Positions 33,291 through 43,986 of a DNA stretch of 62,000 bases are shown in pieces (position 1 is the stretch's first letter; every line of letters starts with the position of its first letter). The translations under genes and the position numbers were made by a program. Location: the NCBI GenBank assembly GCA_029204225.1, contig CM055103.1, forward strand, positions 40,398,599 to 40,460,598, written 5' to 3'. The stretch is from Diphasiastrum complanatum. Lineage: Eukaryota > Streptophyta > Lycopodiopsida > Lycopodiales > Lycopodiaceae. A model generated the notes under the pieces. That model made no database searches. It had not been told where the DNA came from and worked only from the letters and a program-made list of their open reading frames with translations.

Positions 33291-34060
33291 TTCACGATTC
33301 TGGTTAGGGTTTCAAGAATCACTTTTAATTTTGTTTTGTTTTGGTGGGCAAGATGGATAACAGGTTGATGCTCTTGGTGAGAGTGGTAGATTTATGTAGG
33401 TTGTCAGTAGTTTCAAGTACAATGCGATCCAAGTCAGGGTATATATATAGCTGGAACAATGTTTGACACTGGATTTGAATCAGCCGAAAACTGAGACTGC
33501 TGAAGCAATTTGTCCATGGGCAATATGGGTATAAAATTGAAACCTTAATCAAGGGCAGTACATTTATGTAGGTAGCTAGTTGTTTCAGGTACAATGCGGT
33601 CCAGTTCAGGGCCAAAGGAGCTTTTACTGGAAATCTGTAGCCTATGGAGCTTCATCTGATCTGCACAACTTCAGGTTAATCCTAATCAGCAAACAGGCTT
33701 GATAAGAATCATATAGTTCAGTTGCATTCTCCAAACCATTCTATCCTTTTCATGAGACATGCCCATTGCAGATTATAGCATAACAAAGTGCGTAAATCTA
33801 AATGCACATATCAAACACACTCACTTGATATCAATTTTGACATATATCAAACAATGCTCATTGTGGTTTGTGGTTTGTGTAAAAGAACAATTATGCACCA
33901 AACATTTAGAATATTTTGAGAAACATCAATTCTCAATAGCGAATTGCAATTTGTTGGGTTCACGATTCAAGAATGCCAACGAATTGTGATTAGTTGCAAC
34001 TATCATGCCAACAAAAGGCAAAACTATCATGAAGTGACATACCTAGAAGAACCGATAGGA
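33291..34060. other. Non-coding stretch with a short direct repeat
   Basis: Segments 33388-33440 and 33559-33612 share 'atttatgtaggt', 'tttca(a/g)gtacaatgcg(a/g)tcca(a/g)(g/t)tcaggg', with a spacing of about 172 bases. A tatatata run lies at 33440-33448. No gene is supported. Confidence 0.5.
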
Positions 34061-34074
34061 ACACCAAGTGCCTT

Positions 34075-34326
34075 AATGCCTTCAAAACAGAAGGCTATCA
34101 TGGAGCATCTTCACTCTTATTCCTTCAGTCAACTTATCAATGATTCACCTTACGATGTGGTTCAAGCTTGCCTTATTTCATGTGCTCGTCTAGGTGCAGA
34201 GGCTTGGTTGGTTGCACGTCTAGTTCTTCCACTCTTGCGCCTCAACAATGACTTGTTTATCATTACCATTCGAACCAGCTTGGGACTTCCACATCCAGTG
34301 TTAATTGGTGTTTCTAAGTGTTCTTG
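34075..34326 (+). pseudogene. Possible fragment of a plant RT-related protein
   Basis: One frame reads LISCARLGAEAWLVARLVLPLL, then ITIRTSLGLPHPVLIGVSKC. The spacing of 'GAxAWL' and 'RxxLGLPhP' before a Cys-containing segment recalls the tail region found after some LINE-type reverse transcriptases. This is recall of a pattern only. It is cut off at 34326 where copia sequence begins. Confidence 0.3.
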
Positions 34327-35690
34327 AATTTGACTTCCAAGGTCTCAAGACCATTCTGATTGGTTATATTTCATCTGACAACACATACAAGCTGTACGAT
34401 CCCGATACCCAGCAAATTTTGTTCAATCGGGATACAGTCTTTTCAAGGATTAGTTCATCGACATCAAAGGCGAAGGCATTATTCCAGGAGAACCTTCAAC
34501 GCCTGCCATTGACAGACCAATTCGAGCTTTAGTCTCAAGCATGTCCATCGTCGATCCACTACTTGACAATGAGTCAGATGAAGATGTTACCCAGCAACAA
34601 GTCTCAAGAGTGGTTCATCAGTCAATTCCTCCAAGAAGATCAAGTCGAGTGCGCACACAGCCCACAAGGTATACTCCTGAGTCTGCTTGTCTTTTGATAA
34701 AGGAACAGACAACAGTCGAAGAGGCACTTAGCCAACTAGATTCTGATCTTTGGAGAGAAGCCATGGACAGAGAGTATTCCTCTCTGATCAAGAACAAGAT
34801 GTGGTCATTAGTCGAAGCTCCTGCTGGCTGCAATATCATCAATTGCAAATAGATCTTTAAGATCAAGTACAATGCCAATGGAACGATTGATAGAAGAAAG
34901 GCAGTACTGGTAGCACGAGGATTTACTCAGATTCCCAATGTTGACTACAATGAGACTTTCAGTCTAGTAGTCAAGCATTCATTTTTCCTATCATATGCTA
35001 CAACAACCGACCTTGAAGTGCATCAACTTGATGTACAAACAGCTTATCTGAATGGAGTTATAGAAGAAGACATCTACATAATCCAGTTCGAAGGATATGT
35101 TCTAGAAGGTATGAAGAATCATGTCTGTAAACTCCATAAGACACTTTACGACTTGAAGCAGTCTGCCAGAGCTTAGTTTCAGAGGATCAACACATTCCTC
35201 ATCCAACAAGGTTTCCAGCCAAGCACTGCTGATTGCAACGTCTATTCCAAGTCGGTGCAACAATCCTTCATTATCATCATCTTATACGTGGATGATACAT
35301 TGCTTTTCAGCAACAATACCAATTTGGTTAAGGATGCTAAACAGATGCTGTTTTCTGAGTTCGACATGACTGATCTGGGTGAAGCTCACTTCTGTCTGGA
35401 CATTCAAATCCACCGAGACAGAGCGAGACGACTGATTTATATTACTCAACAAAGGTATCTTCACAATGTTCTTGACAGATACAATCTGATGAACTGTAAG
35501 TTAGCTCACTTATCGATGGATCCAGACGTGCGTTTGTCAAGGGACCAATGTCCTCAGACCAAGGAGGAAGAGGAGCAGATGAGACAGTATCCTTATTGAT
35601 CGATATTTGGATCTCTCATGCACGCAATGGTCTGTACAAGACCTGACATCTCTTTTGCAGTAAGCTCACTCAGCCATTATCGTTGGATAA
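34305..35690 (+). mobile_element. Ty1-copia fragment (integrase tail to RT), plus strand
   Basis: 34305-34532 is the integrase C-terminal region (YISSDNTYKLYDPDTQQILFNRD). 34541-34852 is the Ser-rich linker and RT start (SLIKNKMWSLVEAPAGCNII). After a TAG it reads FKIKYNANGTIDRRKA, NVDYNETFSLVVKH and LDVQTAYLNGVIEEDIYI. After a second TAG (35176) come FQRINTFLIQQGF and ILYVDDTLLF (YVDD at about 35285-35296). After a TGA (35597-35599) it ends with GSLMHAMVCTRPDISFAVSSL at about 35685. RNase H and LTRs are missing. It is closely similar in protein text to element F, so the same family. Confidence 0.88.
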
Positions 35691-35899
35691 GAGCTTTGGA
35701 CTACGCAATAATCATTAAGAAATGGCACACAACTTCAATTGTAAAAGCTTTCTTGCAATTTGATATTTTTAAAGTTTGTTAGATGTAATAAAAAAGAGCT
35801 AAAAGACAAGGACCCAATCGAATGTTTATTAGGAGATTACAAGTGGTTATAAGTCAAACAAGATCAAGATAACAAGCAATTAACTGTTAAAGTAATGAG
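35691..35899. other. Short AT-rich spacer
   Basis: No feature seen. It separates the copia RT scrap from the LTR-like repeat. Confidence 0.4.
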
Positions 35900-36137
35900 T
35901 GTCATGTGCCAATCTTAGCATTCAAACATCTAATCCATTCATTAAACATCAAATTACAATAAAAATGCAAGAAATCAAATAACTAGTCAAAAATCAAGAA
36001 ACTAGACAAAAGTAGCAAAACTTCACCAAATTAGGCAAAGTAAGGTATCTTTATTCATGATTATTGATTATTCACAAGATAGGGCCTGATTCTAGAGCAT
36101 GATCAAAGCTCTCATGCGATTTTAGACACATGAACCA
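35900..36137 (-). repeat. LTR-like direct repeat, left copy
   Basis: About 237 bases nearly identical to 36538-36774. On the minus strand it runs TGGTTCATG...GGCACATGACA, that is TG...CA. Confidence 0.75.
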
Positions 36138-36520
36138 CCAAATTGGCCGCAAATTGGCTCAAATTTAAGCTAAGACAGAGGTCTACTATTCTATAAAATT
36201 ATAGTCACAAATTTCAGCCAAAAGTATGGCCAAAAATGGAGAAAAACAGACTGCAAAAACTATCACTAACTAAAATTGGAAAGAAAACACTAAAATGGCC
36301 ATAGCTTGGCCATTATAGCTCCAAATTAGAAAATCTTAGTACCTCCAGAAAGCTAAAAGAGAGATCTATTGATCTACAACAAGAAACTCACAAAAAATGA
36401 GAATTAGATAGTCAAAAACTGAATCAAAGTTGTTGAGAATTGAAAAATCAAGAAAGCTAGAACAAGAAACTCTACCAAATTTAGCAAAATCCACCAAATC
36501 TGATGGGGAAAGGATCTAAT

Positions 36521-36890
36521 GCTCTAATACCAAAATTTTCATGTGCCAATCTTAGCATTCAAACATCTAATCCATTCATTAAGCATCAAATTACAATGGA
36601 AATGCAAGAAATCAAGAAACTAGTCAAAAATCAAGAAACTAGACAAAAGTAGCAAAACTTCACCAAATTAGGCAAAGTAAGGTATCTTTATTCATGATTA
36701 TTGATCATTCACAAGATAGGGCCTGATTCTAGAGCATGATCAAAGCTCTCATGTGATTTTAGGCACATGAACCACTTTCTTCATCAAGAAAGCTCTCCAA
36801 GAGACGCTCCAAGATCTCTTAAAACTCAAAATTGCAAAATGAAAAATAGCCTCCAAATTTAGCACGACCTCGGCTATTTATAGTGGTCAT
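36521..36890 (-). repeat. LTR-like direct repeat, right copy, with PBS and TATA box
   Basis: The repeat proper is 36538-36774. Just left of it, 36521-36532 reads TGGTATTAGAGC on the minus strand, a tRNA-Met-type PBS six bases from the repeat edge. To the right, 36865-36890 reads CTATAAATAGCC on the minus strand, a good TATA box. The right copy therefore looks like the R-U5 part of a longer LTR whose element would extend leftwards. The 400 bases between the copies have no coding frame. It could be a TRIM-like small element or a deletion derivative. Confidence 0.55.
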
Positions 36891-37859
36891 TTGTGCCTCT
36901 ACTATAAGTTTGGGGCCTTCTTTAGCTAAATTGGGCCTTACAACCATTATTACAATTCCGTTATTCTCAATTATAGCGAGGTTGTTCGAACCACTTTATT
37001 AATTGTCCTATTGACTAGTTCTAATCTAATTTAGCTCCATGGCTATATTTGGCAATTCATTATAAGCTCATGAACTAATTACATGCAGCACATGACAATG
37101 AGTAACATAAATTCTCACCAATCTCGACAATTTGTTCAATTTTTTAACTCGAGTGATGTGTGCTTGGGATAAGAGCTCTCTTGAGGTGTTCTTGAGTTCA
37201 TGTGCCATTACATCACATGGGAGTGATGCCAATCCATAATAAGGATAGGTGAAGCATGCTTAATTAGGCATGCATAAAAATATAGAAAATGGCACTTCTC
37301 TAAGGATGCTGAACATAGTGTATTTCTGCAAACTTGTTCAAAAATGCCAATTCCTGAAAGTCGTTGAAGATGGCCAAGTCTTTAATGATCTTCAAATAAT
37401 TCAAATTTAACATTCAAAAGGAAAAACAATAGGATTGGTTATCCTTTAGTTCTGATCCATTGATGGATGAAGATCAACTAGAAGCCTGATGTAATTGTCC
37501 TTCGAATAGTTTGGCTGTCTGAGTTCTATGATTCCTACAGGTATCAGATGAGCAGATATAGAATCAAAGTAGATTTCATCTGACCCTAGATCAACGATCA
37601 ATAAACGTGCAGAAAGGATTTTGAAATAGAAATAGTATTCACCAAGGAGAAAACTATGGACTTAATCTCCAACAAGATCCACTCAGATCCACTATTTCCA
37701 TAAGCCTCCACTTCTTATAGAATCTGCACTCTGAATGATATTGAGATTTTGGTAGAAGGTTATATACACACAACCCTGAGCGACGTCAAGCAACGGGAGA
37801 GATCCAACAAAATCAACAAATTTCAATAGAGATTTATATGCAAGTGGTACCTCTTCAAG
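36891..37859. other. Non-coding stretch between LTR-like repeat and gypsy gag
   Basis: Probably U3 of the LTR above at its left side and leader of the gypsy element at its right side. 'aggtatcagatgagcag' at 37540-37556 loosely resembles a primer site on the plus strand. No gene seen. Confidence 0.35.
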
Positions 37860-40140
37860 CACTCAGAAGGTCTCCTAGATTAGAATTGCCCAAATTTGAT
37901 GGATCCATCGATCCTATCAGAGTCTTGTAGATCTGTGGGCAAGCATGCAAGATCTACGGTGAAGGGACCCCAGTAGAGAAGATGAAGTTGTTTCCAATGT
38001 CCATGATAGGAGCGACTTTAGACTGGTTCTTAAATCAGACTACATAAGAACAAACAAATTGGAAAGTTGTAAAAGCGAATTTGATCACCAGACATAAGTT
38101 GTAGAAATTCCTAGTAGACCCATTTCTCCTGTTCAACAAAATAAAGATGGGAAAAAGAGAAAGGATTAGAGACTACATCAAACGGATCAAACATCTATGA
38201 TTTGAGTGTAATGTGAAGCTCACTCCCGATCATGCGGTCATCGTGTGATTTCCAACGAGACTACCTAGAAGCATTCGGCGAGAGCTGAAAAGATGGGAGA
38301 AGTATGCCACATTACACGAAGCCATGGAAGATGCAATGAGGGAAGAAGATGAAGGATCAGCTAATGATTCCACACCATGAACTACAACTCTTCACTCTTT
38401 GACTCCTTCAATAGCATCAACCTCAGCCTCAACGAGCCTGTCCAATGAATCACTGATGGAACGAATCACGAAGCTACATAGGTAGCAGATGGAACATCCC
38501 ACAACCCAGCAAAAAATTGAAGATTATGCATAATACTGTGGCAACACAATCACAACCATATCAACAACAATATCCTTGACGAGACAATGTTTGGTGTCCC
38601 ATATGTACCCATAATCACACTTCAAACGAGTGTCCAATACTAAAGCAAAATTTGAAGTTGATGCACAAATACTGTTACTTGTGCAATGTGTCCTTACACG
38701 ACACTACTTATTGCCCCTACAATCCACAAATCATACAATAGGAAGAGAGATAAGTTCCAAACCTCTTAAGCTTACCATTAGGGAGCACCTATGAGACACC
38801 AGAATTTGGACCAGGCCCTCAACAACAAAAAATGGCACTACCAAGACCACCAGGGTCGAGCAATCCTCAACCAACCCAGGTGAATCTCACGGTGGCAGAA
38901 GTTGAACCATTTTCTCAACAAGAAATGCAACAATGGTATGGACCTGATGAACCTTTCATGGATTTTTCCATTAATGAGTATTATGCCACATACGCTGCAC
39001 AACCACAACGCCAAGGGGGCAGATTGTATGGACGTTACAGATGCAGAATTGTGGAATGTCCAAACAAAGAAGTTTATATGCCCTGTTGCCGCGAGTGTGG
39101 ATACAGAAACTATTACAAGAACTATTTGTTGAGAGCCAACACCAATGCAGCATTGAACTGGATTGTCATTCAATCAGCAAGCATGAGTACAAATCCACAC
39201 CAAGTTACACCAAGGAGATCTCCAAGTCCTAATTTTCTAGTATTGGCAATTATGTGAGCACAAAGGCACAAGGAGGTAGCTCCATCATCACCACACTCTA
39301 TATCAATGTTAGATGATCAACCTTCAATATCAGGAGGAGTATAATTACCTTATCATAATGTGAAGGAAGAGCAAAAGCGATATTAGAAGATCACCCATTG
39401 GATACAAGAAGCACAAGCCGATGAAGCTACTAAAGTTACATAAGAACCGACAGCTCCTCAAGACACTCCACAAGCAAGATATCAACAAGAGACGCCACCG
39501 CAAGGTTCACCAAAAAGATCAGATGTGAATGTGCGACTACACCATTGGGAAGAACCTTTTCATATGGTGGAACTTGAAGCTCCCAAGACAGAACTGTTGA
39601 TGAGCATATCATCCAATAGGATGAACATTTCTATTGGAGAGTTCCTTTGACTCTCACCTCAAGCAAATGGTGTCTTGTCAGATTGGCTAAACACTGGAAC
39701 AACCACACCTTCTAGAGAACCATTATTTTGTGCCAGATTCGAAGAAGCCAACACTGTTTGAATGTAGGAGTGGCTTGGAATATTGAGCAGCATAATATCA
39801 CTCTTCCTATAAAGCACAAACTCTTCAGAGGAAAAGCTGCTGTAGTAGATGAAGGATTTGGTGTCAACCTTATCTCCACTACTTTGTACAAAAAATGGCA
39901 TCTGCAAGGCTTGAAAGTTGCCAAATTCACTATCAAACTAGCTGACTCCTATGCACGACCTAAAGAAATTTCAGAAGACATTCTAGTAAGATAGCAGGAC
40001 TACAATTTGTCATCACATTTATGGTGATGGACATTTCTAAAACATCCATCGCCTATCAGATTTTGTGAGATGACCCTGGTTGCCAGTTGTGCAAGTAGTT
40101 CATGAAATATTCCTAATTGATAATTATGTCCATATTGGAT
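37860..40140 (+). mobile_element. Ty3-gypsy gag-protease fragment
   Basis: Reading through stops on the plus strand: gag capsid-like region (RLELPKFDGSIDPI, MKLFPMSMIGATLDWFL, ERIRDYIKRIKHL, about 37870-38330). Two zinc-knuckle-like motifs follow at about 38597-38722 (CPICTHNHTSNEC, which has X3 before His, and CYLCNVSLHDTTYC, which fits CX2CX4HX4C). A Cys-rich frame (38832-39257) comes next, then a retropepsin-like segment 39728-39994 (VVDEGFGVNLISTTLYKKW, with DEG for the usual D-[TSG]-G). A piece near 40020-40130 reads VMDISKTS. It ends before RT. At least eight stops make it non-functional. Confidence 0.72.
38832..39257 (+). pseudogene. Gypsy internal open frame with Cys-rich segment
   Basis: 141 residues. 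Gln/Pro-rich N-terminus, then YRCRIVECPNKEVYMPCCRECGYRNYY (positions about 68-94), which carries five cysteines. It lies between gag knuckles and protease of the gypsy fragment, so it is probably the gag-pol spacer. I do not recognise it as a separate domain. A zinc-binding role is only suggested by the cysteines. Confidence 0.45.
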
Positions 40141-40149
40141 GCTTCACTA

Positions 40150-41200
40150 TTTTTTACATCAATTTTACATATAAAGATGAAAAACCAACATGAAAGTAAC
40201 ATAAAATCATAATGAATAGATTCCTCCATGCTTCCACCTTTGATATCTCTGGAAACCAGCAGTAAACAAGTAATAAATGTGAGTGATCAACAAATGCTTG
40301 CATGCCTCTTCCATATTCCACTTTCATGAGAAGTGTATGTGTCCAAAACTCCCATATATGAGCCTCCATTGCTACCGTGCCACAAAGAGCTATCAACCGT
40401 TGGAAATCCATGAGTAAAAGAGTACAACAATGACGGTAATCTAGCTCCACATGACTCCATATAATTAGTAGCTAGCATTAGTCCATCTTGAAGATCCATT
40501 CGATACAAGAAAATGACCATAGATTCACCAAAAATTGATAACCTCCAAACATTGACATCACATAGCTCAAACATGATATAGATGGAGTAAAGTAGGATAT
40601 AAGAACACTTTGTTGATGATTTTTTTGCCTTACACAAGTCTTCAAACACTTTCAAAAATAAATCTTCATTGCTTTGACCCTTGAGTTCCATCTTGATGCC
40701 TATTCCTAGCTTTAAATTGTCATATTTCACTTGGTTTTGATGAAGCAAACAAAGACCAACCATATGCTCTTCCAAAAGAACATCATAACCTCTTATCAAA
40801 ACACATTTTACAGATCCAAACCTATCTAAAACTAGCACCTCAAACATGTAATTGAGATCACAAGAGATACACCAAAAAACCCTTCACTAGCTATAGTGAG
40901 ATCCACATCACCACCATAAAAAATGAGATAGTCAATGCTATGATCCTCCTCCAACATGAAGTAAAATAGGTGAATATGAGTGTCAAACCCGATCCTTGCT
41001 GCCCTTTGAGCCTTTTCCAATCCTCAATAAGCACACAATCAAGACTACTCATGCAAGACTGCCTCTTAATGAGCAGATCATAAAAGGTAGAAGACTCCTC
41101 TTCTTGACTAGGTTGCCTATCGAGCACCTTAATTTTGAACCATTTGACATTACTTGCTGTAAAACATACTTTCATTGGTTCACCAAACGAATCACCATCA
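40150..41200 (-). pseudogene. Unidentified coding-like block next to copia E
   Basis: The minus strand has overlapping open frames of 131 residues (40891-41286) and 186 residues (40287-40847), with the 62-residue frame 40832-41020 bridging them. Phrases such as HSIDYLIFYGGDVDLTIASEGFFGV and VKYDNLKLGIGIKMELKGQS read like real protein with a frameshift between parts, not like copia integrase, which should lie here. No family recognised. It may be a host-gene piece captured by, or inserted into, the element. Confidence 0.35.
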
Positions 41201-42705
41201 TTTGCAAAATACACACTTGAAGAGAACAAGCTTATTAGTACCATCAAAACTAGTAAAGGGCAAATGAGAAGAGAATGAAACTCCACTTGATGTCACCTCC
41301 TTTGTCATCAAAGCCCTTTGATTAGACATAACACAAGTACCAAGCTTATATAGTCTACCTTCTCTAATGCCCTTTGCAATCGAGAGATCTGCCTTCTTTA
41401 TGTAACAAGCATCTCCATCAAACTCTACTTGATGTCCATTTTCAATCATTTGCCCACCAACACTAAGAAGACTCTTTGAAAGTGAAGGAATGTAAAATAC
41501 ATTTTCATCACAACACCTAGTAAACGCTATTCCTATTACAACATAATAGCACACAAAATTGCAGCAGCGAGAGAGTAAGAGAAATAGAGCCAATATCTTC
41601 AATGACACACTCACTATCATTTGCCATGTAGATCACTTGCTTGACTCCATCATAAGTGACTAAGGAAGACTCAAGAATTCCCTATGACTAGGCATATGAG
41701 AATTAGCTCCACTATCAATCCACCAAAGTACTTGAAGACATGATAACATTATCAACAAATTCATTACTAACGTCTCCATCATCAGTAAAGTTGCTTTGCT
41801 TGCTATCTTCTAATTGCTCTCTTTCCTTTTTATAACACTCATTAGCAAAATGACCCTTTTTGCCAGAATTAAAGCACTTGAGTCTAGACTTATCCTTACC
41901 GCCATAAGAGGATGTTGCCTCACCTTGCCCTTCATCCATGGTGTTCTTCTTGTTAAAGTTCCACTTGCCTCCTCCTTTGCCATTGCCTTTGGTGACGAGT
42001 GCCTCTTCCTCTCCAACCTTGGTAGAAGTAGGAGTTAAAAAAACAGTTTAAACACCCGACCGGATCGATCACCTCAACACAACATCAAGTGCAACAAGAC
42101 AAGACAACATAATTGCTCTCCACAAACTGTATAAATGAGTACAAAGATAGGTTGCTTAAAAGCACTCAAAGGGCTCATAAAAGAAAGATGGCCTGATAAC
42201 TCTAGAACTAAGCACACGTGGTGCCGTCGAAATAAGAAAGCACTGTATAAGTCAATCATTGCTATTTTAACTGTAGGTTCACTTCTAGTCTTGATATTGG
42301 CAATCCTATCCTCTTCGGCCACCAACACCTCTTGAAATTCTTCAATAGATGGAAACGTTTTTGGAATAGAAAACATTGAATGAGATTAGCAAAACCCTCT
42401 CCTAAGCCATTAATAAGCACTTGAACAATCTCAATGTTACCAATAACATCACCAACACATGATAAATCACCATTAAGAGATTTAACTCTCATTACATAAG
42501 AGTTAGCACTTTCACCTTCCTTTTGATAGCTTTGAAGAATTTTCCTTCTTAGAGTGAGCACCCTAGATGTGGACTTTGACTCATAAATCCTTTGAAAAGT
42601 CCTCCATGCCTCATAAGATGAAGTACAAACTCCTACCTCCTTGAGAAGCTCACCTGAGATATTCATCTTGATGATGTGTAAAGACCTCAACCTATTCCAA
42701 TGCAC
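41198..42705 (-). mobile_element. Copia element E: gag, zinc knuckle, protease, pre-integrase remnant
   Basis: On the minus strand, 42262-42705 is UBN2-type gag (KMNISGELLKEVGV, AWRTFQRIYESKSTSRVLTL, YVMRVKSLNGDLS). The frame 42074-42376 continues it. 41715-41939 holds the knuckle CFNSGKKGHFANEC, whose second Cys is now Ser. Protease WWIDSGANSHM lies across the break at about 41700-41730. 41198-41620 is VFYIPSLSKSLLSVGGQM with HQVEFDGDACYI. Frameshifts separate the parts. Downstream pol is replaced by the unidentified block. Confidence 0.8.
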
Positions 42706-43151
42706 TTAGCACTCACTTGAATCTTCAAAAAATGAAATCAAGATGAAATCACAAAGATTTGGAGCTACACAAATATCTCTCTTAATCTCACAACTAGTCA
42801 ACAACACACAAAATTGATAAACCCTGATCAACAAATGATCAGACTACAATAGAATGAATTATGAACCTCAAAGATCTTGAAAAGGTTATGAACCTTCACC
42901 ACAAGAGATCCTATTCAAACTTTGAGAATTTAAACACATTTATACTATTGATAAGAATCAAAATCTATATGCAAAACTAGTGGGGTTTGCCTATAGATAA
43001 TGAGAGAGATAAGAGGATAGAAGACGAAAGCTCTCCAAAGATAACGAGAACATTTGATAAGTTTATCCACGCTAGTCCTGCTATATATAACGACAAAATG
43101 TCACTTGTCAGATATTGTCCTAATTGGTAGTTTCCAAGTAGTTACCAAGCA
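42706..43151. other. Leader/LTR remnant of copia E
   Basis: No coding frame. A tatatata box at 43082-43089 reads TATATA on either strand. No PBS was recognised. It ends where similarity to the element F LTR starts. Confidence 0.35.
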
Positions 43152-43977
43152 AAACAATAGCGGATAGAAACCACACACTCTAAGCTATCTCTGAGTAACT
43201 GAAGATAAGTCTGATAATAAGCAGCTATGCTGAATAAGCAATAGCACAATAGCAACTCTAAAACAACTCTAAGAATTGAGCTAGAATGCTCAAGAGAGTT
43301 CAAGCTTGAAAGCTTGATAGAGAGCTAACTACAATACTTGTTGATTGATCTCTTCGATCGTTTTTAAACTTAACTTGAAACTGTATGAATATGAACAACT
43401 ATTTATACTAAGAATTTAGGTCGTCAATTGCGATTGCCAGTTGGCTAGTATCCGATGGCATCCATCCGGTTCCTTGTCATTGATTGCTGATAAGCTTTGA
43501 AATTGACCGTAAACATTCTGTCTGCATAAATGAACCAAAACTGTAGTTTTGCAGAAGTGAACTAAAACAGCCACAAGCAACACTATCGCAAAAACGACAG
43601 TGTCGGATCTTTTGCAAAAAATGCGAAAAAGGAGGCAGTTCCCTTAAATCTCATTTAGGATTGCCCTACACTTTGCCAGAGTCATTTTCTTAGCATTTGA
43701 GGCTCTTTGGAAATAACAAAAAATGCGACATTGTGATTTTACACGAGATTTCTGTCAGGCGAAAAATGCAAAAAAGGAGACACTGCATTTTTCAACGGAA
43801 TTCCTGACAGGCGGAAAAGAAGACACTGTTGTAAACTTCATGTATTTTTGCAGACTGTGTAAAATAACTTATAAAACTGCAGACTGTGAAAAACATGAGA
43901 AAATCCGCAGAATTAGATAAACAATGGATGAAGATTAAAACTGATTAGTCGATTGTAAGAAGGAAAATAATCCAACA
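43152..43977 (-). repeat. 3' LTR of copia F (truncated)
   Basis: Aligns with 49065-49898. Words such as 'ggagacactg', 'gcgaaaaa' and 'ctgacaggcg' recur several times in both copies (43600-43830 and 49510-49745). Confidence 0.85.
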
Positions 43978-43986
43978 CTCCCCTTT
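43978..43986 (-). other. Polypurine tract of copia F
   Basis: Minus strand AAAGGGGAG directly before the LTR start TGTTGGATTATT. Confidence 0.75.
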
